A stretch of DNA of 7,224 bases from Proteobacteria bacterium UBA3588 (lineage in GTDB: Bacteria > Pseudomonadota > Gammaproteobacteria > Thiohalomonadales > Thiohalomonadaceae). This document shows, one piece after another, positions 1 through 5,713 of the stretch. The notes under the pieces are model-generated. The model saw only the letters and a list, made by a program, of their open reading frames with translations, was not told the origin of the DNA and did no database searches. The number at the start of each line of letters is the position of its first letter. Positions within the stretch are counted from its first letter, which is position 1. The stretch is from NCBI GenBank assembly GCA_002376325.1, contig DFMR01000165.1, forward strand, positions 1 to 7,224. The letters run 5' to 3'. Both the position numbers and the translations under genes were made by a program.

Positions 1-587
1 ATGCGCGCCTCGCGCTTGGCGCCGTCCTGCTCCAGCGCCTCGATGTAGGCGGCGCTCCACTGCACCGGCGAGACCGCCAGTTCGATGATCTGCTCTTCGC
101 CCTTGACCTTGTGCGGGACGATGATGCACTCCTCGGCGGCGCAGGTGGCCTTGCGCCGGTCCGGCAGTTTGCCCTTATGCGCCTCGCGCATGGCGTGCAG
201 GTTCACGTCGCTCAGGGAGCCCGATTTGAGCACGGCCATTTCGCGGAACAGCTTGCCGTTGCGGTAGACGTAGAGGTAGCTGCCCTCGGTCAGCGTCGAG
301 GCGTTTTCGCGCTTGAGGTCGGGGGTGGTGAAGACCAGGGGGATGAAACTGATCAGGGTGTTGGCGCCCTGGCCCTTCCGGATCTTGTCGGCCTCGCCGG
401 GGGCGAGGCTCGGGATGCCCTGGCCCAGGAGGATGCGGTATTCGCCGTAGACGAAATCGGTGAGCACCAGGCGGTGGGTGTGTTTGCCGCGGGGGATCGT
501 GCCGCGGATCAGGTAGGCGCCGTTGGGGTTGCGCTGCGGGCGGTTGACCGGTTGGCTGGCGACGATCTTCTTGACGGGGGCGCTCAT
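1..587 (-). CDS. T6SS-associated protein with VasX N-terminal-like domain (partial, 3' end outside window)
   Basis: An open frame of 195 codons runs from ATG at 587 to the left edge with no stop, so only the N-terminus is visible. This start overlaps the stop of the PAAR-like gene (ATGA, 4 nt) and has GGAGG at 595-599, 7 nt upstream. Visible parts are a basic N-terminal tail (1-35), a central segment ending in EGSYLYVYRNGKLFREM (101-117), and AVSPVQWSAAYIEALEQD (171-188). A YLYVY strand followed later by a C..(A)..I.IP segment and a 'S.VQW..A' motif is the layout I know from the N-terminal region of VasX-like T6SS toxins, whose pore-forming C-terminal half follows. I see no signal peptide or membrane segment in the visible part. 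Position directly after a PAAR-like gene fits a T6SS cargo or an effector carrier. The family call is by eye and moderate; a non-toxic accessory protein with the same N-terminal fold is the alternative. Confidence 0.6.
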   Translation of the reverse strand, partial: MSAPVKKIVASQPVNRPQRNPNGAYLIRGTIPRGKHTHRLVLTDFVYGEYRILLGQGIPSLAPGEADKIRKGQGANTLISFIPLVFTTPDLKRENASTLTEGSYLYVYRNGKLFREMAVLKSGSLSDVNLHAMREAHKGKLPDRRKATCAAEECIIVPHKVKGEEQIIELAVSPVQWSAAYIEALEQDGAKREAR

Positions 588-1120
588 GCCTCGTCCTCCA
601 TCTCCATGCGGGGCTTGACGGTGCTGAAGGTCTCTTCGCTGTTGTCGTCCCAGCCGTAGTCGTCCGGGTCCTTGGCGGCCTGCAATGGCGTGCCGCTGCC
701 GAGCTGGACCGCCTTCGGCATGCCGGCGCCGGGCTGCATCAGCGGCATCGGGGGGGTGTTGCGCAGGTTGGAGACCATGAGGTCGGTCTGGCGCACGGCC
801 GGTTTGCCTTCCACCAGCACGTTGGGCGAGGAGGTGAGGAACTGGGCCTTCTGCTGGGTGGTGCCGGAGCTGACGCCGCCGCAGGAACCGCCGGCGTCGC
901 CGCTGGAGCTGCTGAAATTGCTGTCGATGTGTGCCATCGGCTTGCCGTTGACCAGCACGCTGCCGGCCGCGCCCGCGGTACTGCCGGATTTGGCGACGTT
1001 GGTGTAGACCGCGGGGCAGCAGCCGTCGCAGGGATGCATGCAGACGTCGGGGGCTATCACTTTGCCTCCCGACGAACCGTGGACCGCGGTGAGGCCGTTA
1101 ATGACGACATTGCCGGACAT
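584..1120 (-). CDS. PAAR-like protein, DUF4150 family (T6SS spike tip)
   Basis: This 178-aa protein matches the DUF4150/Tox-PAAR-like family: NVVINGLTAVHGSSGGK at 4-20, PDVC at 24-27, NVAKSGSTA at 41-49, VLVNGKPMAHIDSNFS at 55-70, GGVSSGTTQQKAQF at 81-94, and VLVEGKPAVRQTDLM at 101-115. PAAR-like proteins cap the VgrG spike and carry or recruit effectors. After about residue 116 there is only a Pro/Gly-rich linker and an acidic tail (DPDD, WDDNSEE, EMEDE), so no toxin domain is fused. The toxic activity, if any, must be on another polypeptide. The segment at 27-35 is unusually cysteine-rich (C27, C31, C34, C35, plus C80). The start is supported by AAGGAG at 1131-1136, 10 nt upstream. The stop overlaps the next gene's ATG. 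This gene has its own strong ribosome site, unlike the ketoacyl-synthase-like gene upstream. Confidence 0.9.
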   Translation of the reverse strand: MSGNVVINGLTAVHGSSGGKVIAPDVCMHPCDGCCPAVYTNVAKSGSTAGAAGSVLVNGKPMAHIDSNFSSSSGDAGGSCGGVSSGTTQQKAQFLTSSPNVLVEGKPAVRQTDLMVSNLRNTPPMPLMQPGAGMPKAVQLGSGTPLQAAKDPDDYGWDDNSEETFSTVKPRMEMEDEA

Positions 1121-1233
1121 GGTGTTCGCTCTCCTTTTCGTGTAGCGGGACGGGGCGGTTCAGGAACCGTTCGCCGCCCGTTTCCCTGGCTGTTTCATAT
1201 GGGTGTGCCGCACACGGTGTCGGGTGCGGCGGG
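1121..1233 (-). other. Intercistronic region with two mutually exclusive inverted repeats
   Basis: This gap of 113 nt separates the ketoacyl-synthase-like stop from the PAAR-like start, while most other junctions overlap or are tight. It contains GCCGCAC (1207-1213) pairing with GTGCGGC (1224-1230) across a 10-nt loop. An alternative hairpin, GTGTG (1203-1207) with CACAC (1211-1215), shares the same bases, so the two cannot form together. A further 14-bp near-palindrome, CGGTTC-AG-GAACCG, lies at 1156-1169. None is followed by a U-run on the minus strand, so they do not look like intrinsic terminators. They could act as mRNA processing or stability elements. This is inference only. Confidence 0.35.
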
Positions 1234-1237
1234 TCAT
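1160..1237 (-). CDS. Possible 25-residue basic peptide between the KS-like and PAAR-like genes
   Basis: An ORF of 25 codons starts at an ATG whose last two bases begin the TGA of the ketoacyl-synthase-like gene (ATGA overlap). It has its own Shine-Dalgarno-like GGAG at 1246-1249, 8 nt upstream. The peptide begins MTRRTRHRVRHTH and has six Arg, two Lys and three His. I recognise no family. For translation: the overlap style is the same as at other junctions of this operon, and the ribosome site is sensible. Against: it is very short and Arg-rich in a GC-rich genome, and the same DNA forms inverted repeats that may explain the sequence. It may instead serve only to carry ribosomes through a structured intercistronic region. 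Confidence 0.25.
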   Translation of the reverse strand: MTRRTRHRVRHTHMKQPGKRAANGS

Positions 1238-2433
1238 GCCGTCTGCTCCGGTGGCACGGGGTTCGACAGGATCACCGCTCCGCGGTGCAAGGCGTCGCCG
1301 GTTTCGCACACCAGCACATGGCGCCGCGGCGCGGCAAGCCCGAGGCCGCTCCAGCGCCGGTCGACGGCGAACCATTCGGCGGCAAGCACCAGCTGCAGCG
1401 GCAGGGTCGCGGCGCCCAGTTCGCCGAAGGCGCGATAGGTGCGCAGGTTGGTGGGGAGCGGGTCGTCGGGCAGGATCGCCGCGCCGGGCTCGATCTCCTC
1501 CAGTTGCAACGCCAGCCGCTGGCGTTCGCTGATCTTCCACGGCCAGATCTGCTGCGTGGTTTGATACAGCTCCAGGCTGTCTACGGCCTCCTGACCGGCG
1601 GACAGCACCATGCCGCCGATGTCGGCGGCGTCGAGGCCCGCCTGGGCCAGCGCGTTACTTATCGCCGCCGGCAGGCCGGTGGCGGGGTGGCGGTCGGCGG
1701 CGCCGGCGTGCGGCTCGGGTAAATGGGCGACGGCGGCGAGCACGGCATGCACTGGCGCGCCGCGCCCGCGGGCCGTACGCTCCTTCTCCAGCAACACGAA
1801 GGCGCCGCCTTCGCCGGGGATGATCCCCGAGGCGTCGCCGTAGGTCATCAGCCGCTCCTGCGCGCTCAATTCCAGACAGCTCTCCTTGCCCACCAGGGTG
1901 TCCACGGCGCCGACGATCGCCGCGTCCCAGCGCGACTCCTGCAAGGCCCGCCGCGCCTCGGCCAGCAGCGGGCCGGCGAGCCCGTGGCCGGCGTCGGTCA
2001 GACGTATGTTTTCCGCCGGCAGCCGCGGCCATTGCTCGCGGCAGGCGGCGGTCAGCGCGGCGTCGTTCGCGGCGTCGCCGCGCGCGCTGGCCTGTGGCGG
2101 TAACGCGAGGTGAAGCAGGACGCGCGTCATGTCGATGCCGTCCAGCGGCAACCGTGCCGCCGCCCTGCGCAGCATGGCCGCCAGGCGTGCGGCGCCGGAG
2201 AGGCCCTGGGCCTGAAGTTCGCCGATGGGCGCGACCAGGGCGGGGGCGCTGCCGTTGCCGTTGCCGCGCGGCGCGATCACCGACGTGTCCGGTTCGGCGA
2301 CGCCGAGGTTCAGCATGGCCGCGCTCCAGGCGCCGGTGGCGTGATCGCCGGCGGCGCAATAGAGCGCCGTGCCGCTGATCACGATGGCGTCGGCGGGATT
2401 GGGCTGCGGTGGCGGCGTTGCGGGCCTGTTCAT
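1234..2433 (-). CDS. Beta-ketoacyl-synthase/thiolase-fold protein, T6SS-associated, probably catalytically inactive
   Basis: The protein is 399 aa, similar in length to stand-alone KAS I/II. Fold signatures are visible: DAAIVGAVDTLV (170-181) corresponds to the 'DVMVAGGAE' strand after the nucleophile helix, GIIPGEGGAFVLLEKERTARGRG fits 'G..PGEGA..L.LE....A..RGA' (203-225), and AFGELGAATLPLQLVLAA (335-352) fits the 'GH..GAAG...L..A' helix. Catalytic residues appear lost. The nucleophile-elbow region reads TDAGHGLAG (146-154) with no Cys; the HGTGT-type region reads SAGQEAVDSLELYQTTQ (278-294) with no His but the D..E spacing kept; and the 'GH' of the third motif is GE (337-338). The start is ATG at 2433, overlapping the DUF2169 stop as ATGA. 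No Shine-Dalgarno is visible before it, so translation probably relies on coupling. The same frame stays open upstream to 2934, but that part overlaps the DUF2169 gene and has no KS features. Similar proteins, often named 3-oxoacyl-ACP synthase, occur in T6SS spike clusters; their role is not established. Confidence 0.8.
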   Translation of the reverse strand: MNRPATPPPQPNPADAIVISGTALYCAAGDHATGAWSAAMLNLGVAEPDTSVIAPRGNGNGSAPALVAPIGELQAQGLSGAARLAAMLRRAAARLPLDGIDMTRVLLHLALPPQASARGDAANDAALTAACREQWPRLPAENIRLTDAGHGLAGPLLAEARRALQESRWDAAIVGAVDTLVGKESCLELSAQERLMTYGDASGIIPGEGGAFVLLEKERTARGRGAPVHAVLAAVAHLPEPHAGAADRHPATGLPAAISNALAQAGLDAADIGGMVLSAGQEAVDSLELYQTTQQIWPWKISERQRLALQLEEIEPGAAILPDDPLPTNLRTYRAFGELGAATLPLQLVLAAEWFAVDRRWSGLGLAAPRRHVLVCETGDALHRGAVILSNPVPPEQTA

Positions 2434-3494
2434 GGGTTCGCCAGCAGGGGTTGGTTGTCGGGACCGGCCAGGCTTGGGTCGTCGAGCACGATGAACGCCT
2501 TGCGCCGCTCGGTGAGCCGCCACGGCGCCATGGCGTGGAACAGCAGGTGGATCTCCCTGCGCTCGGCGTCGATCACCACGGTGTCGTGGACCAGCTCCAG
2601 ATGACTGCGTGTCTGTCCCAGGAACAGCATCGCCTCGGGGAGGAGCGTCGGTAGGGTGAAGGTGAACGGGTGGTTGAGCGGCTGGCCCTCGACCAGGTTG
2701 GTGAGGGTGACGATCTCCCCGCCCCTGAACGGTTGCGGAAAGCGTTGGTGCGGTGGCGCGCTGTTGTAGTAGGCGGCGGAGGCGTCCTCGCCGATCGGGC
2801 AGCCGGTGCCTTGCGCCGCCGCTTCGTTGTGCGTGCCGCGCTCCTTGCGGCGCGGCTCCCAATGGGGCGCCAGCGCCGCGATGATGGCGGGCTTGGGGCG
2901 TTGGTTCAGCGCCGTCACCCACTGTTTGTACCACTGGATCTGCGGCAGCGGCTGGCCGTCGGCGTCTTTGCGGCGCCGCCAGTAGCCGCAGCCGACCGGG
3001 TTTGCGGCATAGGCGTCGCCGGGGTTGTCGGGGTGGGTGCCGCCGTAGGCGTATTCCGGGACCACGGGCAACGGTTCGATGCGCCCCGGTTCGGTGACCG
3101 ACAGGCCGAACAGGCCGCGTTCGTAGCGGCGCGGGCCGCTGATGGCCAGATGCGCGCCGCGCACGATCCCCTGGTGCGGCGACTGCAGGGTGAAGCCGGC
3201 CTCCATGACGCGCAGGTCGTGGTCGCCGGTTTGGGCGGTAGCGTTCACGATGACTTCAGCCCCCTGTTTGTGGGGAACGCATTCGGCGGCCGCGGCGACG
3301 CCGCTCCGCTGGGGATGACTGCGGAACCGGTCGGTGGGTTCGATTTCGGCGGGAGCCGAGTCCAGGGTCAGCGTTCCCCTCGCGTCGAAACGCAGGACCG
3401 CCTTGACCGCGACGGCAAGGACGGGCTCGCCGTCGCTGCTCCAACTCGGTGCCGCGTGCGTTGAGTAAGGGGTGCTGTTGTCGAACTCAGCCAC
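2430..3494 (-). CDS. DUF2169 domain protein (T6SS adaptor/chaperone-type)
   Basis: With a GTG start at 3494 the product is 354 aa, the usual size for a single-domain DUF2169 protein. Family landmarks run in order: FDNSTPY (4-10), AVAVKAVLRFD (27-37), PHKQGAEVIVNATA (74-87), PEYAYGGTHPDNP (146-158), NPVGCGY (165-171), ALAPHWEPRRKERGTHNEA (207-225), YYNSAPPHQRF (242-252) and FRGGEIVTLTNL (256-267). DUF2169 proteins are encoded beside vgrG and PAAR-like genes. In at least one Agrobacterium system such a protein acts as a chaperone/adaptor that stabilises an effector and loads it on its VgrG. The same role is inferred here. GTG at 3494 is preferred because GGAG at 3502-3505 lies 7 nt upstream and the protein then begins at the conserved 'EFDN.TP'. 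ATG at 3524 would add ten residues, mostly Arg/Asp, with poorer spacing. It overlaps the upstream gene by 8 nt and the downstream gene by 4 nt. Confidence 0.9.
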   Translation of the reverse strand: MAEFDNSTPYSTHAAPSWSSDGEPVLAVAVKAVLRFDARGTLTLDSAPAEIEPTDRFRSHPQRSGVAAAAECVPHKQGAEVIVNATAQTGDHDLRVMEAGFTLQSPHQGIVRGAHLAISGPRRYERGLFGLSVTEPGRIEPLPVVPEYAYGGTHPDNPGDAYAANPVGCGYWRRRKDADGQPLPQIQWYKQWVTALNQRPKPAIIAALAPHWEPRRKERGTHNEAAAQGTGCPIGEDASAAYYNSAPPHQRFPQPFRGGEIVTLTNLVEGQPLNHPFTFTLPTLLPEAMLFLGQTRSHLELVHDTVVIDAERREIHLLFHAMAPWRLTERRKAFIVLDDPSLAGPDNQPLLANP

Positions 3495-4758
3495 GACGTC
3501 TCTCCGCTGTCGGCGGTCGCGCATCCGCCATGTCCCCCTCGCTGCCGAGGAACCCCGCCTCGCGGTAGCCGGCGAGGCGCCGGGCGATCCAGGTCTCCGG
3601 GCTTACCGCCAGGGGCTTGCCGAGCAGCAGTTCGAGCAGCCCGTGCAGTAGTGCACCGTGCCTTCCGGCGTGCTCCGCTGCTTGCCGCGCCACCCGGTCT
3701 GCCGTCATCGGCTGCCCCAGAAGGTAGCGTTGGCCCGGTTCCCATTCATGCTGCTTTTCGCCCCACCAGCGCTGCGCTGCGGCGAGGTCGGGCGTCAGTG
3801 ACTCCCGCTCTTCTGGGCGCGGATTCAGCACCGGTTTCGGTGCTTCGCCGACCACTTGCAGGCGCGCAATGTCGGGTAGCCGCTGACCGGTCAGCCAGTG
3901 CCAGGCGGCAGCCGCCGGCCCGGCCGTGCGGGGTTCGGCCAAGGCATTGAGGAGCGGCTGTACCGCCTGGCGCAGTCCGCCGAGCGCGATCAGGGCGAGA
4001 CCTGTGTCGGGGTGTGCCGTCGCGTACCCGAGCAGCGTGTCGAAGAAAGCGGGGTCGCCGGTCAGCGCGGCGACTTCCAGCAGGGGAACGTTGTCGGCCG
4101 CGTCGGCTAATGCACGCTGCAACAGCGGACGCGCAGCGGCGGCGGAGCGTACCAGCAACGCCCTGATGGCTGCGGCGCGAACGGCAGGTTTGTCGCCGTC
4201 GCCCGCGTAGGGAGTGAAAAAATCCGGCGCAACGTCGTGGCGCATGGCCGTGTATTCGATCAATGCCAGGCGGCCGTCGGCATCGAGCGTCGCGGCGTGG
4301 CGGTCGAGGCGCTCCAGCGGGACCACGGCGGCCTGGTCGCGCCAGATGCGCAGGATCGCGGGACGCAACGAAGCATGCTCATCGAACAGCGTCTCCAGGC
4401 CGGGCGAGGCGGCGGCGGGGACACAGCGCAGGAACTCAAATGCGCCTTCCGTGCTTGCGCCGCCGCCGAGCAGTCGGCGGTGCGCCTGCGACCACATGAC
4501 CTCGCGCGCGGCGCCGTCGTTTGCGCCCAGGAGGCGGCGCGCGAGCAGTACCCACACCTGTTCCGGGTTATCGGCCGCCTCTTCATCGGCGTCGGTAACG
4601 GGAACCAGGGCGAGCGGCGTGATATGGGCGAGCGCCCGCTGCTCCAGGCCTTGCATGGCGGCGGCATCCACATCAGGTTGTTTGCGCCAACTGATGATCT
4701 GGGCGACCAGATTCGCGGCATTATCCGCGTGGGCGGCGGCATGAGTGAACCAATACAT
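3487..4758 (-). CDS. TIGR02270-type HEAT-like helical protein, T6SS-associated
   Basis: This 423-aa protein is rich in Ala and Leu and built of short amphipathic helices. The middle (about 100-290) reads as HEAT-like repeats, for example LRPAILRIWR (131-140), AVRAAAIRALLVRS (192-205) and TGLALIALGGLRQAVQPLL (252-270). The C-terminal part has RWWGEKQHEWEPGQRYLLGQP (330-350) and ETWIARRLAGY (388-398), the W/G.RY..G.P pattern I associate with TIGR02270, a family near T6SS spike genes whose function is unknown. A protein-protein scaffold role is inferred. ATG at 4758 is chosen because AGGA at 4767-4770 sits 8 nt upstream. A TTG at 4788 would add ten residues without benefit. The gene begins 26 nt after the DUF6484-like gene and overlaps the DUF2169 gene by 8 nt at its 3' end. 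Confidence 0.8.
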   Translation of the reverse strand: MYWFTHAAAHADNAANLVAQIISWRKQPDVDAAAMQGLEQRALAHITPLALVPVTDADEEAADNPEQVWVLLARRLLGANDGAAREVMWSQAHRRLLGGGASTEGAFEFLRCVPAAASPGLETLFDEHASLRPAILRIWRDQAAVVPLERLDRHAATLDADGRLALIEYTAMRHDVAPDFFTPYAGDGDKPAVRAAAIRALLVRSAAAARPLLQRALADAADNVPLLEVAALTGDPAFFDTLLGYATAHPDTGLALIALGGLRQAVQPLLNALAEPRTAGPAAAAWHWLTGQRLPDIARLQVVGEAPKPVLNPRPEERESLTPDLAAAQRWWGEKQHEWEPGQRYLLGQPMTADRVARQAAEHAGRHGALLHGLLELLLGKPLAVSPETWIARRLAGYREAGFLGSEGDMADARPPTAERRRG

Positions 4759-4784
4759 TCGGCGATTCCTTTCGCTAGTCAAGG

Positions 4785-5252
4785 TCAATTCAGTTCGATA
4801 ATCGAACCTTTGACCGTCGTCGGACCTTTGGAAACAGCGAGTAAGCGCTGGGATGTGATACGAATCTTGCCGTCGTTCAGCAGTTCGACGGTGGCATTTT
4901 CGCTTTGCAGCTTGATGCCGCGGGCATCGATCACGACACGCTCGTCCGCGACGGCGACCCGCGCTGCTGCGGGAGCGTTGCGGAGTTGCGCTGCGCCGTA
5001 AACCATGACGCCGTGATCGGTGTCGGCGATCATCACCGTATCACCCACCTGATAGTGCGCGGCGACACCGGGAAACGGCTGTATCACGCCCGCGACGGCG
5101 ACCGTTCGCTTGCCGATCGCTATGCTGCAAGGGAATCCGTTGTCGGCTTCCAGCACGAGGGCGGAGACAAGGGAGGGGGAGGCGGAACCGATTTGCCGGA
5201 TATCTTCTGCGGCGGAATAACCGGAAGACGGTGTTGCAGCTAAGCTTTCCAT
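4785..5252 (-). CDS. DUF6484-like protein with VgrG-tail-like C-terminus, first gene of the operon
   Basis: The product is 155 aa. Residues 28-90 form a small beta-rich domain (SALVLEADNGFPCSIAIG, then YQVGDTVMIADTD and GVMVYGAA) with the layout of DUF6484, an OB/gp5-like module found in T6SS clusters. Residues 98-155 alternate short strands (RVVIDARGIKLQSENATVEL, then KIRITSQRLLAVSKG, then TVKGSIIELN). This resembles the beta-helical tail of VgrG/gp5 and its closing 'KGG.I.IN'. It is therefore likely a structural or adaptor piece of the secretion spike. The start at 5252 has GAGGAG at 5259-5264, 6 nt upstream, and lies about 78 nt after a predicted transcription start. The frame is open to 5624, but that extension covers the promoter and is Arg/Pro-rich without family features. 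ATG at 5273 in the same frame is the next alternative. Family call by eye. Confidence 0.75.
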   Translation of the reverse strand: MESLAATPSSGYSAAEDIRQIGSASPSLVSALVLEADNGFPCSIAIGKRTVAVAGVIQPFPGVAAHYQVGDTVMIADTDHGVMVYGAAQLRNAPAAARVAVADERVVIDARGIKLQSENATVELLNDGKIRITSQRLLAVSKGPTTVKGSIIELN

Positions 5253-5313
5253 GCATTTCTCCTCATTCGGCATCACGAATGAATCTGGGCATCCATGCGC
5301 CGGTTGCGACATA

Positions 5314-5326
5314 ACAGACACTCTGT
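5314..5326. promoter_or_regulatory. Palindrome at the operon's predicted transcription start (possible operator)
   Basis: ACAGA-CAC-TCTGT is a perfect inverted repeat with 5-bp arms and a 3-bp centre. It lies just downstream of the -10 box, within the first bases of the predicted transcript. That is a common place for a repressor site. The arms are short, so chance occurrence is possible; no regulator is encoded nearby. Confidence 0.35.
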
Positions 5327-5336
5327 CGGGGGGTTC

Positions 5337-5366
5337 CTTATAGAAGCGATTGGGCGGCACTGTCAA
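5337..5366 (-). promoter_or_regulatory. Sigma70-type promoter of the T6SS accessory operon
   Basis: On the minus strand a perfect -35 box TTGACA (5366-5361) is followed after 18 nt by TATAAG (5342-5337), five of six matches to TATAAT. Transcription would start near 5330, giving a leader of about 78 nt before the ATG at 5252. The site explains expression of the whole minus-strand gene run, as I saw no comparable promoter at the later junctions. Confidence 0.7.
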
Positions 5367-5536
5367 GGGCAGGATGCCAGCGGCGCGTTCGACGGGCGTT
5401 CGGGAATGCGGGCTGTGGCCGGTTCGGCACGGTTTGCGGCGGTTATGGTGTTCGGCGGCCGGGAGCCCTGTTGCCACGGCGGCGCCGCTTTGACCTCGGC
5501 TGATCGAACGGGGCTTTATACTGGCTGTGCGATTAT

Positions 5537-5553
5537 CCCGGATGTGTTCCGGG
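5537..5553. repeat. Perfect 6-bp inverted repeat (hairpin or operator)
   Basis: CCCGGA (5537-5542) and TCCGGG (5548-5553) are exact inverted copies around TGTGT. The repeat lies about 15 nt after the TATACT candidate -10 box, so it could be an operator or a 5' leader hairpin for the plus-strand transcript. A G-run follows rather than a T-run, so it does not look like a terminator. Confidence 0.35.
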
Positions 5554-5566
5554 TTGGGGGGACGAA

Positions 5567-5713
5567 ATGCCGCTGTATCTGTTTCGGGTATTGGATATTG
5601 CCGACGGCAGCGGCATATCATCACTGCATGGTGGGTTTGTTATGCGCAGGTTCCCGGCCCGTCGATTCCCAGGGCTTGATCATGGCGCCGACACGAAATT
5701 ATGCCCTCTGTAG
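5567..5713 (+). CDS. Doubtful 48-residue small ORF upstream of the FIST gene
   Basis: ATG at 5567 to TAG at 5711-5713 encodes 48 residues beginning MPLYLFRVLDIADGSGIS and ending TKLCPL. A G-rich run (GGGGGGA, about 5 nt before the ATG) could serve as a poor ribosome site. The first 15 residues look protein-like; the second half (RRFPARRFPG) looks like ordinary GC-rich noise. It lies in the expected leader of the FIST transcript, 67 nt before its start. It could be a leader peptide, a decayed gene fragment, or nothing. I do not recognise it. Confidence 0.2.
   Translation: MPLYLFRVLDIADGSGISSLHGGFVMRRFPARRFPGLDHGADTKLCPL

Noticed and set aside
111..659. Plus-strand open frame opposite the edge-cut and PAAR-like genes
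   Set aside because: It is an antisense shadow with low-complexity Ala/Gly/Val composition and no recognisable domain. Other long plus-strand frames between 672 and 5001 were rejected for the same reason.
1203..1230. Intercistronic hairpin as an intrinsic terminator after the KS-like gene
   Set aside because: No U-run follows on the transcribed minus strand, and the operon continues with a PAAR-like gene that has no promoter I can see of its own.
2434..2934. Upstream in-frame extension of the KS-like gene to a 566-residue protein
   Set aside because: It lies entirely over the well-supported DUF2169 coding frame, is Arg/Gly/His-rich without KS features, and an ATGA start at 2433 explains the gene.
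2670..3464. 264-residue plus-strand open frame opposite the DUF2169 gene
   Set aside because: The opposite strand matches DUF2169 along its whole length; this frame is Arg/Gly/Val-rich noise typical of antisense frames in GC-rich DNA.
5253..5624. Upstream extension of the DUF6484-like gene to 279 residues
   Set aside because: It would be translated from DNA that contains the operon promoter. The added residues have no family features, and ATG at 5252 has an ideal GAGGAG.
5682..5710. TTGATC - 18 nt - TATGCC as a FIST promoter
   Set aside because: The -10 box matches only three of six positions, which is too weak to list as a feature.
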